DNA of 15,728 nucleotides from an uncultured Lachnospiraceae bacterium (GTDB lineage Bacteria; Bacillota; Clostridia; Lachnospirales; Lachnospiraceae), in contig CAJUMC010000069.1 of NCBI GenBank assembly GCA_910587085.1, positions 1 to 15,728 of the forward strand. The letters are read 5' to 3'. Under the pieces are notes generated by a model. That model made no database searches, had not been told where the DNA came from, and worked only from the letters and a program-made list of their open reading frames with translations. The position numbers and the translations under genes are program-made. Shown here in pieces: positions 1-6,685 of the stretch; position 1 is the first letter of the stretch, and every line of letters begins with the position of its first letter.

Positions 1-49
1 GAGGTTTTGTAGTATTAAGTGCTTTTATATGCTCATGAATAATTCAGGA

Positions 50-81
50 TTAATTTACATTCGCATAATATAGTTCAAATC
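50..81 (-). repeat. Decayed CRISPR repeat in phase with the array
   Basis: The segment at 70-81 matches the last 12 plus-strand positions of the CRISPR repeat at 10 of 12 bases (ATAGTTCAAATC against ATAGTTCGAGTC). It ends exactly 66 nt before the end of the next repeat, which is the period of the array. The other 20 positions have diverged. On the minus strand this is the leader-distal end, where old repeats usually decay. The 34 nt between it and the first good repeat (82-115) would then be a fossil spacer. Confidence 0.6.
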
Positions 82-115
82 CTTAGACTGTGACTTCTTA
101 ATTTATGGGTCCCCT

Positions 116-477
116 TTTACACCATACACCTACGCATAGTTCGAGTCGGAGCAAGGCACCGGCAAGACAATTACCACATTACTTACACCATATACCTACG
201 CATAGTTCGAGTCTCTTTCCTCTGTTTTTATAGGTAGTTTCCTTAAACTTACACCATATACCTACGCATAGTTCGAGTCATTATCCCATTCTCGAACTAC
301 ATTTAATATAAATCTTACACCATATACCTACGCATAGTTCGAGTCTCAACCGCTCCAAGAGTTAGCCAGAACACTATAACTTACACCATATACCTACGCA
401 TAGTTCGAGTCGGCCTTTAAGGTGGGTGATTTCATGCTGACCTTACTTACACCATATACCTACGCATAGTTCGAGTC
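116..477 (-). CRISPR. CRISPR array, six 32-nt repeats and five 34-nt spacers
   Basis: Repeats lie at 116-147, 182-213, 248-279, 314-345, 380-411 and 446-477. The last five are identical. The first differs at 116 and 127, as expected for the leader-distal end. In the minus-strand (crRNA) sense the repeat begins GACTCGAACTATGCG and ends TATATGGTGTAAG. Spacers are 148-181, 214-247, 280-313, 346-379 and 412-445, all 34 nt and unlike each other. Orientation is set by the decayed distal end, by the tracrRNA and cas12f1 lying upstream on the minus strand, and by the repeat's 3' part pairing with the predicted anti-repeat. The change at 127 turns one A-U pair of that duplex into G-U, so pairing would survive. 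The array should supply guides to the adjacent Cas12f1. Confidence 0.97.
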
Positions 478-524
478 TGCAAAATTAAACAATTTTTATA
501 CCCGTACATTGTACAATATTCCGA
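478..524 (-). promoter_or_regulatory. Putative short CRISPR leader
   Basis: This AT-rich stretch lies between the predicted tracrRNA and the first repeat on the minus strand. It holds a TATAAA box (495-500) but no convincing -35 at normal spacing. An inverted repeat (GTACAAT with ATTGTAC, 511-530) overlaps its upstream edge and might end the tracrRNA or bind a protein. Whether the array has its own promoter here or is read through from the tracrRNA cannot be decided from sequence. Confidence 0.35.
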
Positions 525-680
525 TTGTACTTTGCTGCTATATGATGTCTGCACGGATTACATGTGCAGAGTTTATACCTTACCGAGTGTATCTGCTACT
601 TAATTATTTAAGAATTATGCATACTCTCTCGATTTAAGGACGCCAAGCCGCCCTATAAGTTTTGTAAAACCGCGAATACC
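525..680 (-). ncRNA. Predicted tracrRNA of the type V-F1 system
   Basis: Read on the minus strand, the RNA starts near ATTCGCGG, just after the cas12f1 stop codon. It then shows: a hairpin at 637-654 (AGGGCG with CGTCCT); a long composite stem closing 628-633 (ATCGAG) on 582-587 (CTCGGT), continued by GTATGC (619-624) and GCAGATAC (589-596) and capped by CTTAA/TTAAG (599-612); the block CTCGGTAAGGTA (576-587); a hairpin at 549-569 (CTGCAC with GTGCAG); and an anti-repeat at 539-548. The anti-repeat ACATCATATA pairs over 10 bp, with one G-U, with TATATGGTGT of the repeat. A second weaker match to the 5' part of the repeat is GCAAAGTAC (527-535, 7 of 9). As I recall it, the AsCas12f1 tracrRNA also has CTCGGTAAGGTA, an AAACTC-type junction, a GTGCAC hairpin and an anti-repeat with CATATAGC in the same order. 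The ends are approximate. Confidence 0.82.
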
Positions 681-686
681 TCGTTA

Positions 687-715
687 TTTTTATGTGAGCA
701 TGGCATTCGCGACAA
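687..715 (-). promoter_or_regulatory. Possible tracrRNA promoter inside the end of cas12f1
   Basis: On the minus strand TTGTCG (710-715) and TAAAAA (687-692) are separated by 17 nt, each with 4 of 6 consensus bases. Transcription would begin near 680, where the tracrRNA-like sequence starts. The -10 box overlaps the cas12f1 stop codon. The match is only moderate, so the tracrRNA could instead be processed from the cas12f1 mRNA. Confidence 0.4.
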
Positions 716-1991
716 GTGACTGCTCAATAATTTTATCTATCTTCCGGATTGCTATATTTTGACTCGCATTATAATCTGCATTTTCCTCAAATCCACATTT
801 CAAACACTTAAATCTAGCTTGTTCAGGACGATTATCCCTATGTATGCAACCACACTTACTGCATCTTTGGCTTGTAAATTCCGGACGAATATATGCAACT
901 ATAATTCCTGCTTCTTTCACCTTGTTTTCAATTTTCGTCTGAAGATCGTAATAAGACCAGTTTTTCAGAAACTTATCCGCATTTACTGCAATGCCTTTCA
1001 AGTTCTCCATCTGGATAACTCCGCATCTATTCTTCACGGCAAACTCAATCAGTGCCCTGCTGTACTTGTGGTTTGCTGTATCTCGGAATCTCGCAATTCT
1101 ATCTTCTATTTTATAAGCAGGCTCATTACGCTTCTTTCTGCCATGACCTATCCTTCCATCACCGCATGTGATTCCCTGCTTTAGCAGAATACGCTTTCTT
1201 GCTTCTGTTCGTCTGCGAAATTCCTCAATTTCTCCACCACTAATGACAAGTCGACGGAGATCTCCGAAAACGGAAGCACATAACGGACATACTACTCCGA
1301 TATCAACACCGAGTATCTTATCCATATCCAGCATAGGATCTGTCCGGACATTAAAAGAATAGCTGAGATTCAAGCACCATACTTTTTTCTTTTTATTATA
1401 TATCAATTTACTTCCAGCAATACTGTAAATGCCTTCTTTACAACGTTCAATGATGGTTTTGGACGATTTATCCCTTACCATAACTCGAAACCTCACAGAA
1501 TTGCCAAAGCCGTATTTCTCTGCTCCTGAACGATTCAACAGCTTTATTATTACATAAATTTCTCCATTTTCACAAATAAATAGAATTGATTTATTATGCA
1601 ATTCCAAAGGTTGGTTGGCTCTATATGACAAAACTGATTTACTTCCGTTAAGCATTTCAGATCTTGCATTGTTGAAAGCAGTACAAACTTCTCTTGTCGT
1701 GGATGAATTGTTAGCAGAATAAAGATCATAGCCTATTTTAAATTTATCATTCACATAGCCGGCAAGCGTGTATTTTAAGAAGTCCTTTTCTTTTGGATAT
1801 ACACCATATTCCCTGTTGTATTCGCTGGAAAATCCCGACCATTCCCAACACAACTGAACAGACTTGTTCTTGATTTCTCGTGTCTGCCGCTGCAAATCCC
1901 ACAGAATCCTATTGACCTCCATGTAATTAATTATTTCTCCATTTTTATCTTTCTGCTCGCTAATTAACAGCAGCTTAACAACTTTGGTCAC
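690..1991 (-). CDS. cas12f1: Cas12f1 (type V-F1) miniature RNA-guided DNA nuclease
   Basis: This is a CRISPR effector expected to act with a tracrRNA and crRNA to cut target DNA through one RuvC site; known Cas12f1 enzymes work as dimers on one guide. The N-terminal half (about 1-215) aligns by eye with the wedge and recognition parts of AsCas12f1: LQRQTREIKNK, WEWSGFSSEYN and YPKEKDFL have close counterparts. RuvC motifs follow: GVDIG with D230, QMENL with E329 and NADYNASQNIA with D406. The target-nucleic-acid-binding zinc ribbon has C377, C380, C396 and C399. GGEIEEFRR and RFRDTANHKYSR are typical of Cas12f1 rather than of a plain TnpB. Length is 433 residues, against 422 for AsCas12f1; OsCas12f1 is, as I recall, also 433. 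The start is GTG, with AAAGGTGG (2001-2008) 9 nt upstream. TnpB is the main alternative, but the array and tracrRNA argue against it. The gene is more AT-rich than its neighbours, suggesting transfer. An AT-rich upstream stretch (1992-2089) has a TTGACT (2067-2072) but no clear -10. Confidence 0.95.
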   Translation of the reverse strand: MTKVVKLLLISEQKDKNGEIINYMEVNRILWDLQRQTREIKNKSVQLCWEWSGFSSEYNREYGVYPKEKDFLKYTLAGYVNDKFKIGYDLYSANNSSTTREVCTAFNNARSEMLNGSKSVLSYRANQPLELHNKSILFICENGEIYVIIKLLNRSGAEKYGFGNSVRFRVMVRDKSSKTIIERCKEGIYSIAGSKLIYNKKKKVWCLNLSYSFNVRTDPMLDMDKILGVDIGVVCPLCASVFGDLRRLVISGGEIEEFRRRTEARKRILLKQGITCGDGRIGHGRKKRNEPAYKIEDRIARFRDTANHKYSRALIEFAVKNRCGVIQMENLKGIAVNADKFLKNWSYYDLQTKIENKVKEAGIIVAYIRPEFTSQRCSKCGCIHRDNRPEQARFKCLKCGFEENADYNASQNIAIRKIDKIIEQSLVANAMLT

Positions 1992-2089
1992 TCTAATTGT
2001 CCACCTTTATCTCTATCCTGCAAACAAAATTTTTCAGAATAAATTCACAATATATTTAACAATGTAGTCAAACATAATTTCACTAAAAG

Positions 2090-2135
2090 AAAAGGCTATT
2101 CTGACTGGAAGAATCGTTGAACAGAATAGCCTTTT
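2090..2135 (-). terminator. Hairpin terminator after tpiA
   Basis: A perfect 14-bp inverted repeat pairs AAAAGGCTATTCTG (left) with CAGAATAGCCTTTT (2122-2135). On the minus strand it is followed by TTTTCTTTT. It lies 45 nt after the tpiA stop codon and ends transcription before it reaches cas12f1. Confidence 0.85.
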
Positions 2136-2179
2136 AAATATTTCGGTTAATTGCTCAAAAAAGCGACAATATACAAGTA

Positions 2180-2929
2180 TTACTTGTAATTGACGATTTT
2201 GCCGAAATCAGGCTTCAGGCTAGCCCCGCCGACAAGCCCTCCGTCGATATCCGGCTGCGCGAACAGTTCCGGTGCGCTCGCTGCCGATACGGAACCGCCG
2301 TACTGGATGCGGATGGCTGCGGCCGTTCCGGCATCGTAGATTTCCCCGATGCATGCACGGATGGCGGCGCAGACCTCCTGCGCCTGCTCCGTCGTGGCAA
2401 CCTTGCCCGTGCCGATGGCCCAGATCGGCTCGTAGGCAATCACCGCGGTTTTCGCCTGCTCAGCCGTCACGTTCAGGAACGCGATCTTGATCTGCTGGCG
2501 AATCCAGTCGATCGTAATCCCCTGCTCTCTCTGAGTCAGGGACTCGCCGCAGCAGATAATCGGAGTAATGCCGTGCTCAAACGCCTTGAGTACCTTTTTA
2601 TTTACCGTCTCGTCGGTCTCGGCAAAATACTCGCGCCTCTCGGAATGTCCGATAATCACATATTTCACCCCGATATCGGTCAGCATGTTCGGAGCGATCT
2701 CGCCGGTGTAGGCACCGCTCTCCTCATAGAACATATTCTCTGCACCGATGGCGATATTGGAACCCTTTGCTGCCTCGATTGCCGTTGTGAGGCTGACCGC
2801 CGGCACACAGAATACCACATCGGCCTCATCGGTCTTTACCAGGGGCTTAAGCTCCTCAATCAGCTTTACTGTCTCACTCGGCGTCTTGTTCATCTTCCAG
2901 TTGCCGGCAATAATCTTCTTTCTGGACAT
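2180..2929 (-). CDS. tpiA: Triosephosphate isomerase
   Basis: The enzyme interconverts dihydroxyacetone phosphate and glyceraldehyde 3-phosphate in glycolysis, in the cytoplasm, as a dimer. In the 249-residue protein I see the substrate-binding K12 in GNWKMNK, the catalytic H95 in IGHSERR, the catalytic E167 in AYEPIWAIGTGK, and the phosphate-binding YGGSV near 210. Length matches the family. The reading frame extends to a GTG at 2947, but I chose the ATG at 2929: AGAGG lies just upstream of it and bacterial enzymes usually begin a few residues before GNWKMNK. The gene is downstream of pgk and gap, with a pgk terminator between, so it may be expressed partly by read-through. I found no convincing promoter of its own. 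Confidence 0.98.
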   Translation of the reverse strand: MSRKKIIAGNWKMNKTPSETVKLIEELKPLVKTDEADVVFCVPAVSLTTAIEAAKGSNIAIGAENMFYEESGAYTGEIAPNMLTDIGVKYVIIGHSERREYFAETDETVNKKVLKAFEHGITPIICCGESLTQREQGITIDWIRQQIKIAFLNVTAEQAKTAVIAYEPIWAIGTGKVATTEQAQEVCAAIRACIGEIYDAGTAAAIRIQYGGSVSAASAPELFAQPDIDGGLVGGASLKPDFGKIVNYK

Positions 2930-3074
2930 AATACCTCTTTTCTGCACTTGAGGCTTCTGTACAGACTAAAATATGCACAAAATATAACGCAGATTAGAAT
3001 CTGCCTCATCCTGTGCTGCCATTACCTGCACATAGCCCCATATTTTCATGCTCCTGATCCGGTGAAAAAATTCT

Positions 3075-3106
3075 TAAGGAAACGCTGATAAGTCAGCGTT
3101 TCCTTA
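3075..3106 (-). terminator. Hairpin terminator after pgk
   Basis: A 14-bp perfect stem (TAAGGAAACGCTGA with TCAGCGTTTCCTTA) has a 4-nt loop. On the minus strand it is followed by AAGAATTTTTTC. It lies about 105 nt after the pgk stop and before tpiA. The rest of 2930-3211 holds nothing else I recognise. Confidence 0.85.
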
Positions 3107-3211
3107 CATTCCCAGCCGGAATTTTCCTTTATTTCAGCTTCGATCCTCTCCGGATCCCTCACTGCCCTGCACATTCAAACTATATAATTCCTGCCGTCTG
3201 TGCCAGCCATT

Positions 3212-4405
3212 TTATTTGTCGTTCGCTGCCGCAACGCCCGGAAGCTCCTTGCCCTCGAGGAACTCGAGGGAAGCGCCACCGCCGGTGGAGATGTGGGTCA
3301 TCTTGTCGCCGAAGCCGAGCTGGTTGACAGCCGCAGCGGAATCTCCGCCGCCGATAATCGTCGTCGCATCGATCGAGGCAAGTGCCTCAGCAACCGCGAT
3401 TGTTCCCTTTGCAAAATTGGACATCTCAAATACGCCCATCGGCCCGTTCCATACAACGGTCTTCGCACTCTTAATCGCGTCAGCATAGAGCTGGCAGGTC
3501 TTCTCACCGATATCAAGTCCCTGTTCGTCCGCAGCAATTCCGCCAAGCTCTACGGTATGATACGGAGCATCGTTGGAGAATTCCTTCGCCACAACTGTGT
3601 CGATCGGGGTGAGCAGCTTCACGCCCTTCGCCTTCGCCTTCTCAAGCATCTCCTTTGCATAGTCGATATAATCCGCCTCAAGCAGGGAATTTCCAACTTC
3701 ATAGCCCATCGCCTTCATAAAGGTATACGCCATGCCGCCGCCGATAATCAGAATATCAACCTTGTCAAGCAGGTTGTTGATCACGGAAATCTTGGAGGAA
3801 ACCTTGGAGCCGCCGAGGATTGCAACAAACGGACGCACCGGATTGTTGACTGCGTTGCCCAGGAAGTCAATCTCCTTCTGCATCAGGTAGCCGACAACCG
3901 CCGTGTCCACATACTGCGTAACGCCGACATTGGAGCAGTGCGCTCTGTGCGCCGTGCCGAACGCGTCATTTACAAATACGTCGCAGAGGGAAGCAAGCTC
4001 TTTCGAGAAAGCCTCGCCGTTTTTCGTCTCCTCCGCCCTGTAGCGGGTATTCTCAAGAAGAACAACATCGCCGTCCTTCATCGCCTCAACGGCAGCCTTT
4101 GCATTGTCACCGACAACATTCGCGTCAGCCGCAAATTTTACCGGCTGCCCGAGCAGCTTCTCCAGAGCCACCGCAACCGGAGCCAGGGAAAGATCCGGCT
4201 TCGGCTCTCCCTTCGGCTTTCCGAGATGGGAGCAGAGGATTACCTTTCCGCCGTCGTTAATCAGCTTTTTGATGGTCGGAAGTGCAGCGACCAGACGGGT
4301 ATCGTCCGTAATCTGCCCCTCCTGGAGCGGCACGTTGAAATCGCAGCGCACCAGCACTCTCTTGCCCTTTACATTGATATCGTCAACCGATTTTTTATTT
4401 AACAT
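3212..4405 (-). CDS. pgk: Phosphoglycerate kinase
   Basis: The enzyme transfers the phosphate of 1,3-bisphosphoglycerate to ADP, the first ATP-yielding step of glycolysis; it is cytoplasmic and monomeric. The 397-residue protein has the N-domain signature RVLVRCDFNVPL, the SHLGKPKG loop, ILGGSKVSSK, IGGGMAYTF, the hinge region VWNGPMGVFE and the C-terminal nucleotide-binding GGGDSAAAV. Length is normal. A TTG two codons upstream is also in frame, but the ATG at 4405 has AAAGGAG (4413-4419) 7 nt before it. A small hairpin (AGCCGG with CCGGCT, 4435-4451) lies just upstream of that site. The leader also contains the 83-bp tandem repeat. The gene follows gap on the same strand. Confidence 0.98.
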   Translation of the reverse strand: MLNKKSVDDINVKGKRVLVRCDFNVPLQEGQITDDTRLVAALPTIKKLINDGGKVILCSHLGKPKGEPKPDLSLAPVAVALEKLLGQPVKFAADANVVGDNAKAAVEAMKDGDVVLLENTRYRAEETKNGEAFSKELASLCDVFVNDAFGTAHRAHCSNVGVTQYVDTAVVGYLMQKEIDFLGNAVNNPVRPFVAILGGSKVSSKISVINNLLDKVDILIIGGGMAYTFMKAMGYEVGNSLLEADYIDYAKEMLEKAKAKGVKLLTPIDTVVAKEFSNDAPYHTVELGGIAADEQGLDIGEKTCQLYADAIKSAKTVVWNGPMGVFEMSNFAKGTIAVAEALASIDATTIIGGGDSAAAVNQLGFGDKMTHISTGGGASLEFLEGKELPGVAAANDK

Positions 4406-4497
4406 TCTCAATCTCCTTTCAGGAAATATCCGTCAGCCGGCCTTTCCGGCTTTAACTCCGGATTCTTCTGCACAATCAAGCACGAAAAAATATTTTT

Positions 4498-4663
4498 CCC
4501 GTTCCTCATCGAGCGGGGACGCTCTTCCCACGCTCGCCGCGCCGGGCGGGTGCCGCTTCTGCGGCTTGATTCCCTGCCCGCCCGTTCCTCATCGAGCGGA
4601 GACGCTCTTCCCACGCTCGCCGCGCCGGGCGGGTGCCGCTTCTGCGGCTTGATTCCCTGCCCG
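4498..4663 (-). repeat. Two tandem copies of an 83-bp structured repeat
   Basis: Copies at 4498-4580 and 4581-4663 differ at one base (4517 G, 4600 A). The first bases of a third copy (CCCGT) follow. On the minus strand each unit can fold: an outer stem CGGGCGGG with CCCGCCCG encloses an inner hairpin GCCGC-AGAA-GCGGC. A second element, GAGCG...CGCTC, follows. The unit is very GC-rich compared with the surrounding leader. It lies between the gap terminator and pgk and does not look coding, although a frame stays open through it. It may be a dispersed REP-like element or a leader structure of pgk. Confidence 0.9.
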
Positions 4664-4678
4664 CCCGTGCGCATAAAA

Positions 4679-4714
4679 GACAGGGGCCCGGTCCATACAG
4701 ACCGGACCCCTGTC
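4679..4714 (-). terminator. Hairpin terminator after gap
   Basis: GACAGGGG and CCGGTC pair with GACCGG and CCCCTGTC, giving 14 bp with one opposed C/A and a 6-nt loop. On the minus strand it is followed by TTTTATG. It begins about 40 nt after the gap stop codon, so gap and pgk are at least partly separate transcription units. Confidence 0.85.
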
Positions 4715-4753
4715 TGAGTCTTTCGATGCGGAACCCCGCCGGATCACAGCAGC

Positions 4754-5767
4754 TTATGCAAGCTCTGCGAAATACTTGATGGTGCGAACCATCTGGCTGG
4801 TGTAGGAGTTCTCATTGTCATACCAGGATACAACCTGAACCTGCGTATTGCCGTCCTCCATCGGTGCGCACATCGTCTGAGTCGCATCGAAAAGGGAACC
4901 GAATCTCATACCGATTACGTCGCTCGAAACGATCTCGTCGGTGTTGTAGCCGAAAGATTCCGTAGCCGCAGCCTTCATTGCCGCATTTACTTCATCCTTG
5001 GTAACCTTGCCCTTAACAACCGCTACCAGGATGGTGGTGGAACCGGTCGGAACCGGAACTCTCTGTGCGGAGCCGATCAGCTTGCCGTTCAGCTCAGGGA
5101 TTACGAGGCCGATTGCCTTAGCGGCGCCGGTGGAGTTCGGAACAATGTTCTGAGCGCCGGCACGGCTTCTTCTCTTGTCGCCCTTTCTCTGCGGTCCGTC
5201 AAGAATCATCTGATCGCCGGTGTAAGCGTGAACCGTCGTCATAATGCCGGACTGGATCGGTGCGAAATCATTGAGAGCCTTCGCCATCGGAGCGAGGCAG
5301 TTCGTCGTACAGGAAGCTGCGGAAATGATGGTATCGGAGCTCTTGAGCGTCTCATGGTTTACATTGAAAACGATGGTAGGAAGATCGTTTCCTGCCGGAG
5401 CGGAGATAACAACCTTCTTTGCGCCCGCCGTAATGTGTGCCTGCGCCTTGTCCTTCGAGGTGTAGAAGCCGGTGCACTCGAGAACAACATCGACATCAAG
5501 CTCGCCCCACGGAAGCTCGGCAGCGTTTGCCTTTGCATAGATGGTGATCTTCTTTCCGTTTACCGTGATGGAATCCTCACCATAGGATACGGAGTCGGCA
5601 TACTTGTACTTGCCCTGAGCCGTATCATACTTCAACAGGTGAGCAAGCATCTCCGGGCTCGTGAGATCGTTGATCGCAACAACCTCATATCCCTCTGCGT
5701 CAAACATCTGACGGAATGCAAGACGGCCGATACGTCCAAAACCATTGATTGCTACTTTTACTGCCAT
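4754..5767 (-). CDS. gap: Glyceraldehyde-3-phosphate dehydrogenase, type I
   Basis: The enzyme oxidises glyceraldehyde 3-phosphate to 1,3-bisphosphoglycerate with NAD and phosphate; it is a cytoplasmic tetramer. The 337-residue protein has the Rossmann motif INGFGRIGR at 7-15, D34 in AINDLT (a mark of NAD preference), the active-site C153 in SAASCTTNCLAP and H180 in TTVHAYTGDQ. Length is typical. The ATG is preceded by AGGAGG at good spacing. Gap leads the minus-strand series gap, pgk, tpiA, and a near-consensus promoter lies about 115 nt upstream. No operator for a CggR-type regulator could be recognised in the leader. Confidence 0.98.
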   Translation of the reverse strand: MAVKVAINGFGRIGRLAFRQMFDAEGYEVVAINDLTSPEMLAHLLKYDTAQGKYKYADSVSYGEDSITVNGKKITIYAKANAAELPWGELDVDVVLECTGFYTSKDKAQAHITAGAKKVVISAPAGNDLPTIVFNVNHETLKSSDTIISAASCTTNCLAPMAKALNDFAPIQSGIMTTVHAYTGDQMILDGPQRKGDKRRSRAGAQNIVPNSTGAAKAIGLVIPELNGKLIGSAQRVPVPTGSTTILVAVVKGKVTKDEVNAAMKAAATESFGYNTDEIVSSDVIGMRFGSLFDATQTMCAPMEDGNTQVQVVSWYDNENSYTSQMVRTIKYFAELA

Positions 5768-5883
5768 TTTCGTTTCCTCCTAAATATTTTTCATAGCTCC
5801 CCGGCGGTGCCGGCGGCTACTGCCTTCGGATTGTTAAGTTTTTGTCAAACTGCCCGTCCGACAACACCCTAACCCTGTTTCTT

Positions 5884-5912
5884 ATTCTAACCAATTCCAC
5901 CATAAAATTCAA
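5884..5912 (-). promoter_or_regulatory. Promoter of gap
   Basis: On the minus strand TTGAAT (5907-5912), 17 nt and TAGAAT (5884-5889) make a near-consensus vegetative promoter. The predicted start, near 5877, gives gap a leader of about 110 nt. Confidence 0.8.
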
Positions 5913-5929
5913 GTGTAATTTTTGAATTT

Positions 5930-6076
5930 TCAAATAATTATGTCCCAATTTCCATTTGTGTTTATGACGCTTAATTCCAAAATTAGAGGTGTATACTCAT
6001 TCCGTCTATTGAATTTGACCGATTCATGCTGTACTTGAACGGTGCGACCATGTGTATTGGCTATAAACGCTAACAT
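5930..6076 (-). CDS. Possible small ORF, 48 residues, unrecognised
   Basis: An ATG at 6076 overlaps the last codons and stop of the 169-residue gene upstream (ATGTTAG), an arrangement that allows translational coupling. The peptide begins MLAFIANTHGRTVQVQ and ends NTNGNWDIII. It has ordinary composition, mixed charged and beta-like segments, no signal peptide and no long hydrophobic stretch. I do not recognise it. It could instead be the frameshifted C-terminus of the upstream protein or of a lost gene. No clear separate ribosome binding site is visible. The gap promoter overlaps the region just after its stop codon. Confidence 0.35.
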   Translation of the reverse strand: MLAFIANTHGRTVQVQHESVKFNRRNEYTPLILELSVINTNGNWDIII

Positions 6077-6579
6077 ATTTCCTGGATGTTTGAGGGAATA
6101 AACTTAGGCGGCTGCTTCTTGCAATACATAATTTTATCGACTCCTTCGTTTTGGATTGCATACCACCCGGGCTCAAGCGACAGCTCAAAAACCTTTTCCA
6201 TTTCCAATTCCGGATAGGCAAGACATTGAATCAATTCGCTCGCTGTAACCGCCAACAATTTGCCCGTAGGAAGATGCAGCCACTTGCTTGGGGCTGTAAT
6301 TTCGGCGCTTTTTGTAAGCTCACATTCCCTGACAACACAGTCTAAAAGCCAGACAATCATTTTTCCCTGTCCGCAGAATTCCCGGATTCGTTCTGTTTCC
6401 CGCTGCCTTACGATGTCCCAGTCCTCATCGGGAAAATCACAAATCAATTCGGATTTCCCAGATGAATCAAGTAAAATATCCATCGCATATAACAGATCAG
6501 CATCATTCAATTCTGACAGATAGCTTTCATCTATGAAAACAAATCCATCCAGCATGTCGCAGTCCAAGGTATATTTCAT
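6070..6579 (-). CDS. Hypothetical protein, 169 residues
   Basis: This is a soluble, acidic protein with no signal peptide or membrane segment. It begins MKYTLDCDMLDGFVF, then a DESYLSELNDADLL region, a central WDIVRQRETERIREFCGQGK helix-like stretch, a WLHLPTGKLLAVTASEL segment and a C-terminal EPGWYAIQNEG. AAGGAG precedes the ATG by about 9 nt, so translation is credible. I do not recognise the family. The size, acidity and lone position resemble polymorphic-toxin immunity proteins, but no toxin gene is beside it and this is only a guess. No clear promoter was found between it and the GH25 gene upstream, so the two may be co-transcribed. Confidence 0.8.
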   Translation of the reverse strand: MKYTLDCDMLDGFVFIDESYLSELNDADLLYAMDILLDSSGKSELICDFPDEDWDIVRQRETERIREFCGQGKMIVWLLDCVVRECELTKSAEITAPSKWLHLPTGKLLAVTASELIQCLAYPELEMEKVFELSLEPGWYAIQNEGVDKIMYCKKQPPKFIPSNIQEIC

Positions 6580-6685
6580 GTACTATTTCTCCTTCGTTCC
6601 GGCCAAATGAGTTAAATATTTACTCGGCACTATTTCAAATCAGCACAAGGGCGAATTGAGTTACAATTCCTGTACTTCCCGCCTG

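Noticed and set aside
1168..1362. Plus-strand ORFs inside cas12f1 (759-1184, 1168-1362)
   Set aside because: They lie opposite the conserved nuclease frame, have no ribosome sites and are shadows.
690..1991. Transposon-encoded TnpB of the IS605 type
   Set aside because: TnpB shares the RuvC and zinc ribbon, but the motif set follows Cas12f1 closely and a real array and tracrRNA-like sequence adjoin. No TnpA or transposon end was seen.
3200..4402. Long plus-strand ORF of 400 codons opposite pgk
   Set aside because: It mirrors pgk almost exactly, and the pgk motifs are unmistakable.
4408..4674. Minus-strand ORF of 88 codons through the tandem repeat
   Set aside because: It is made of the repeated Arg/Pro-rich translation of a structured GC-rich unit and has no ribosome site.
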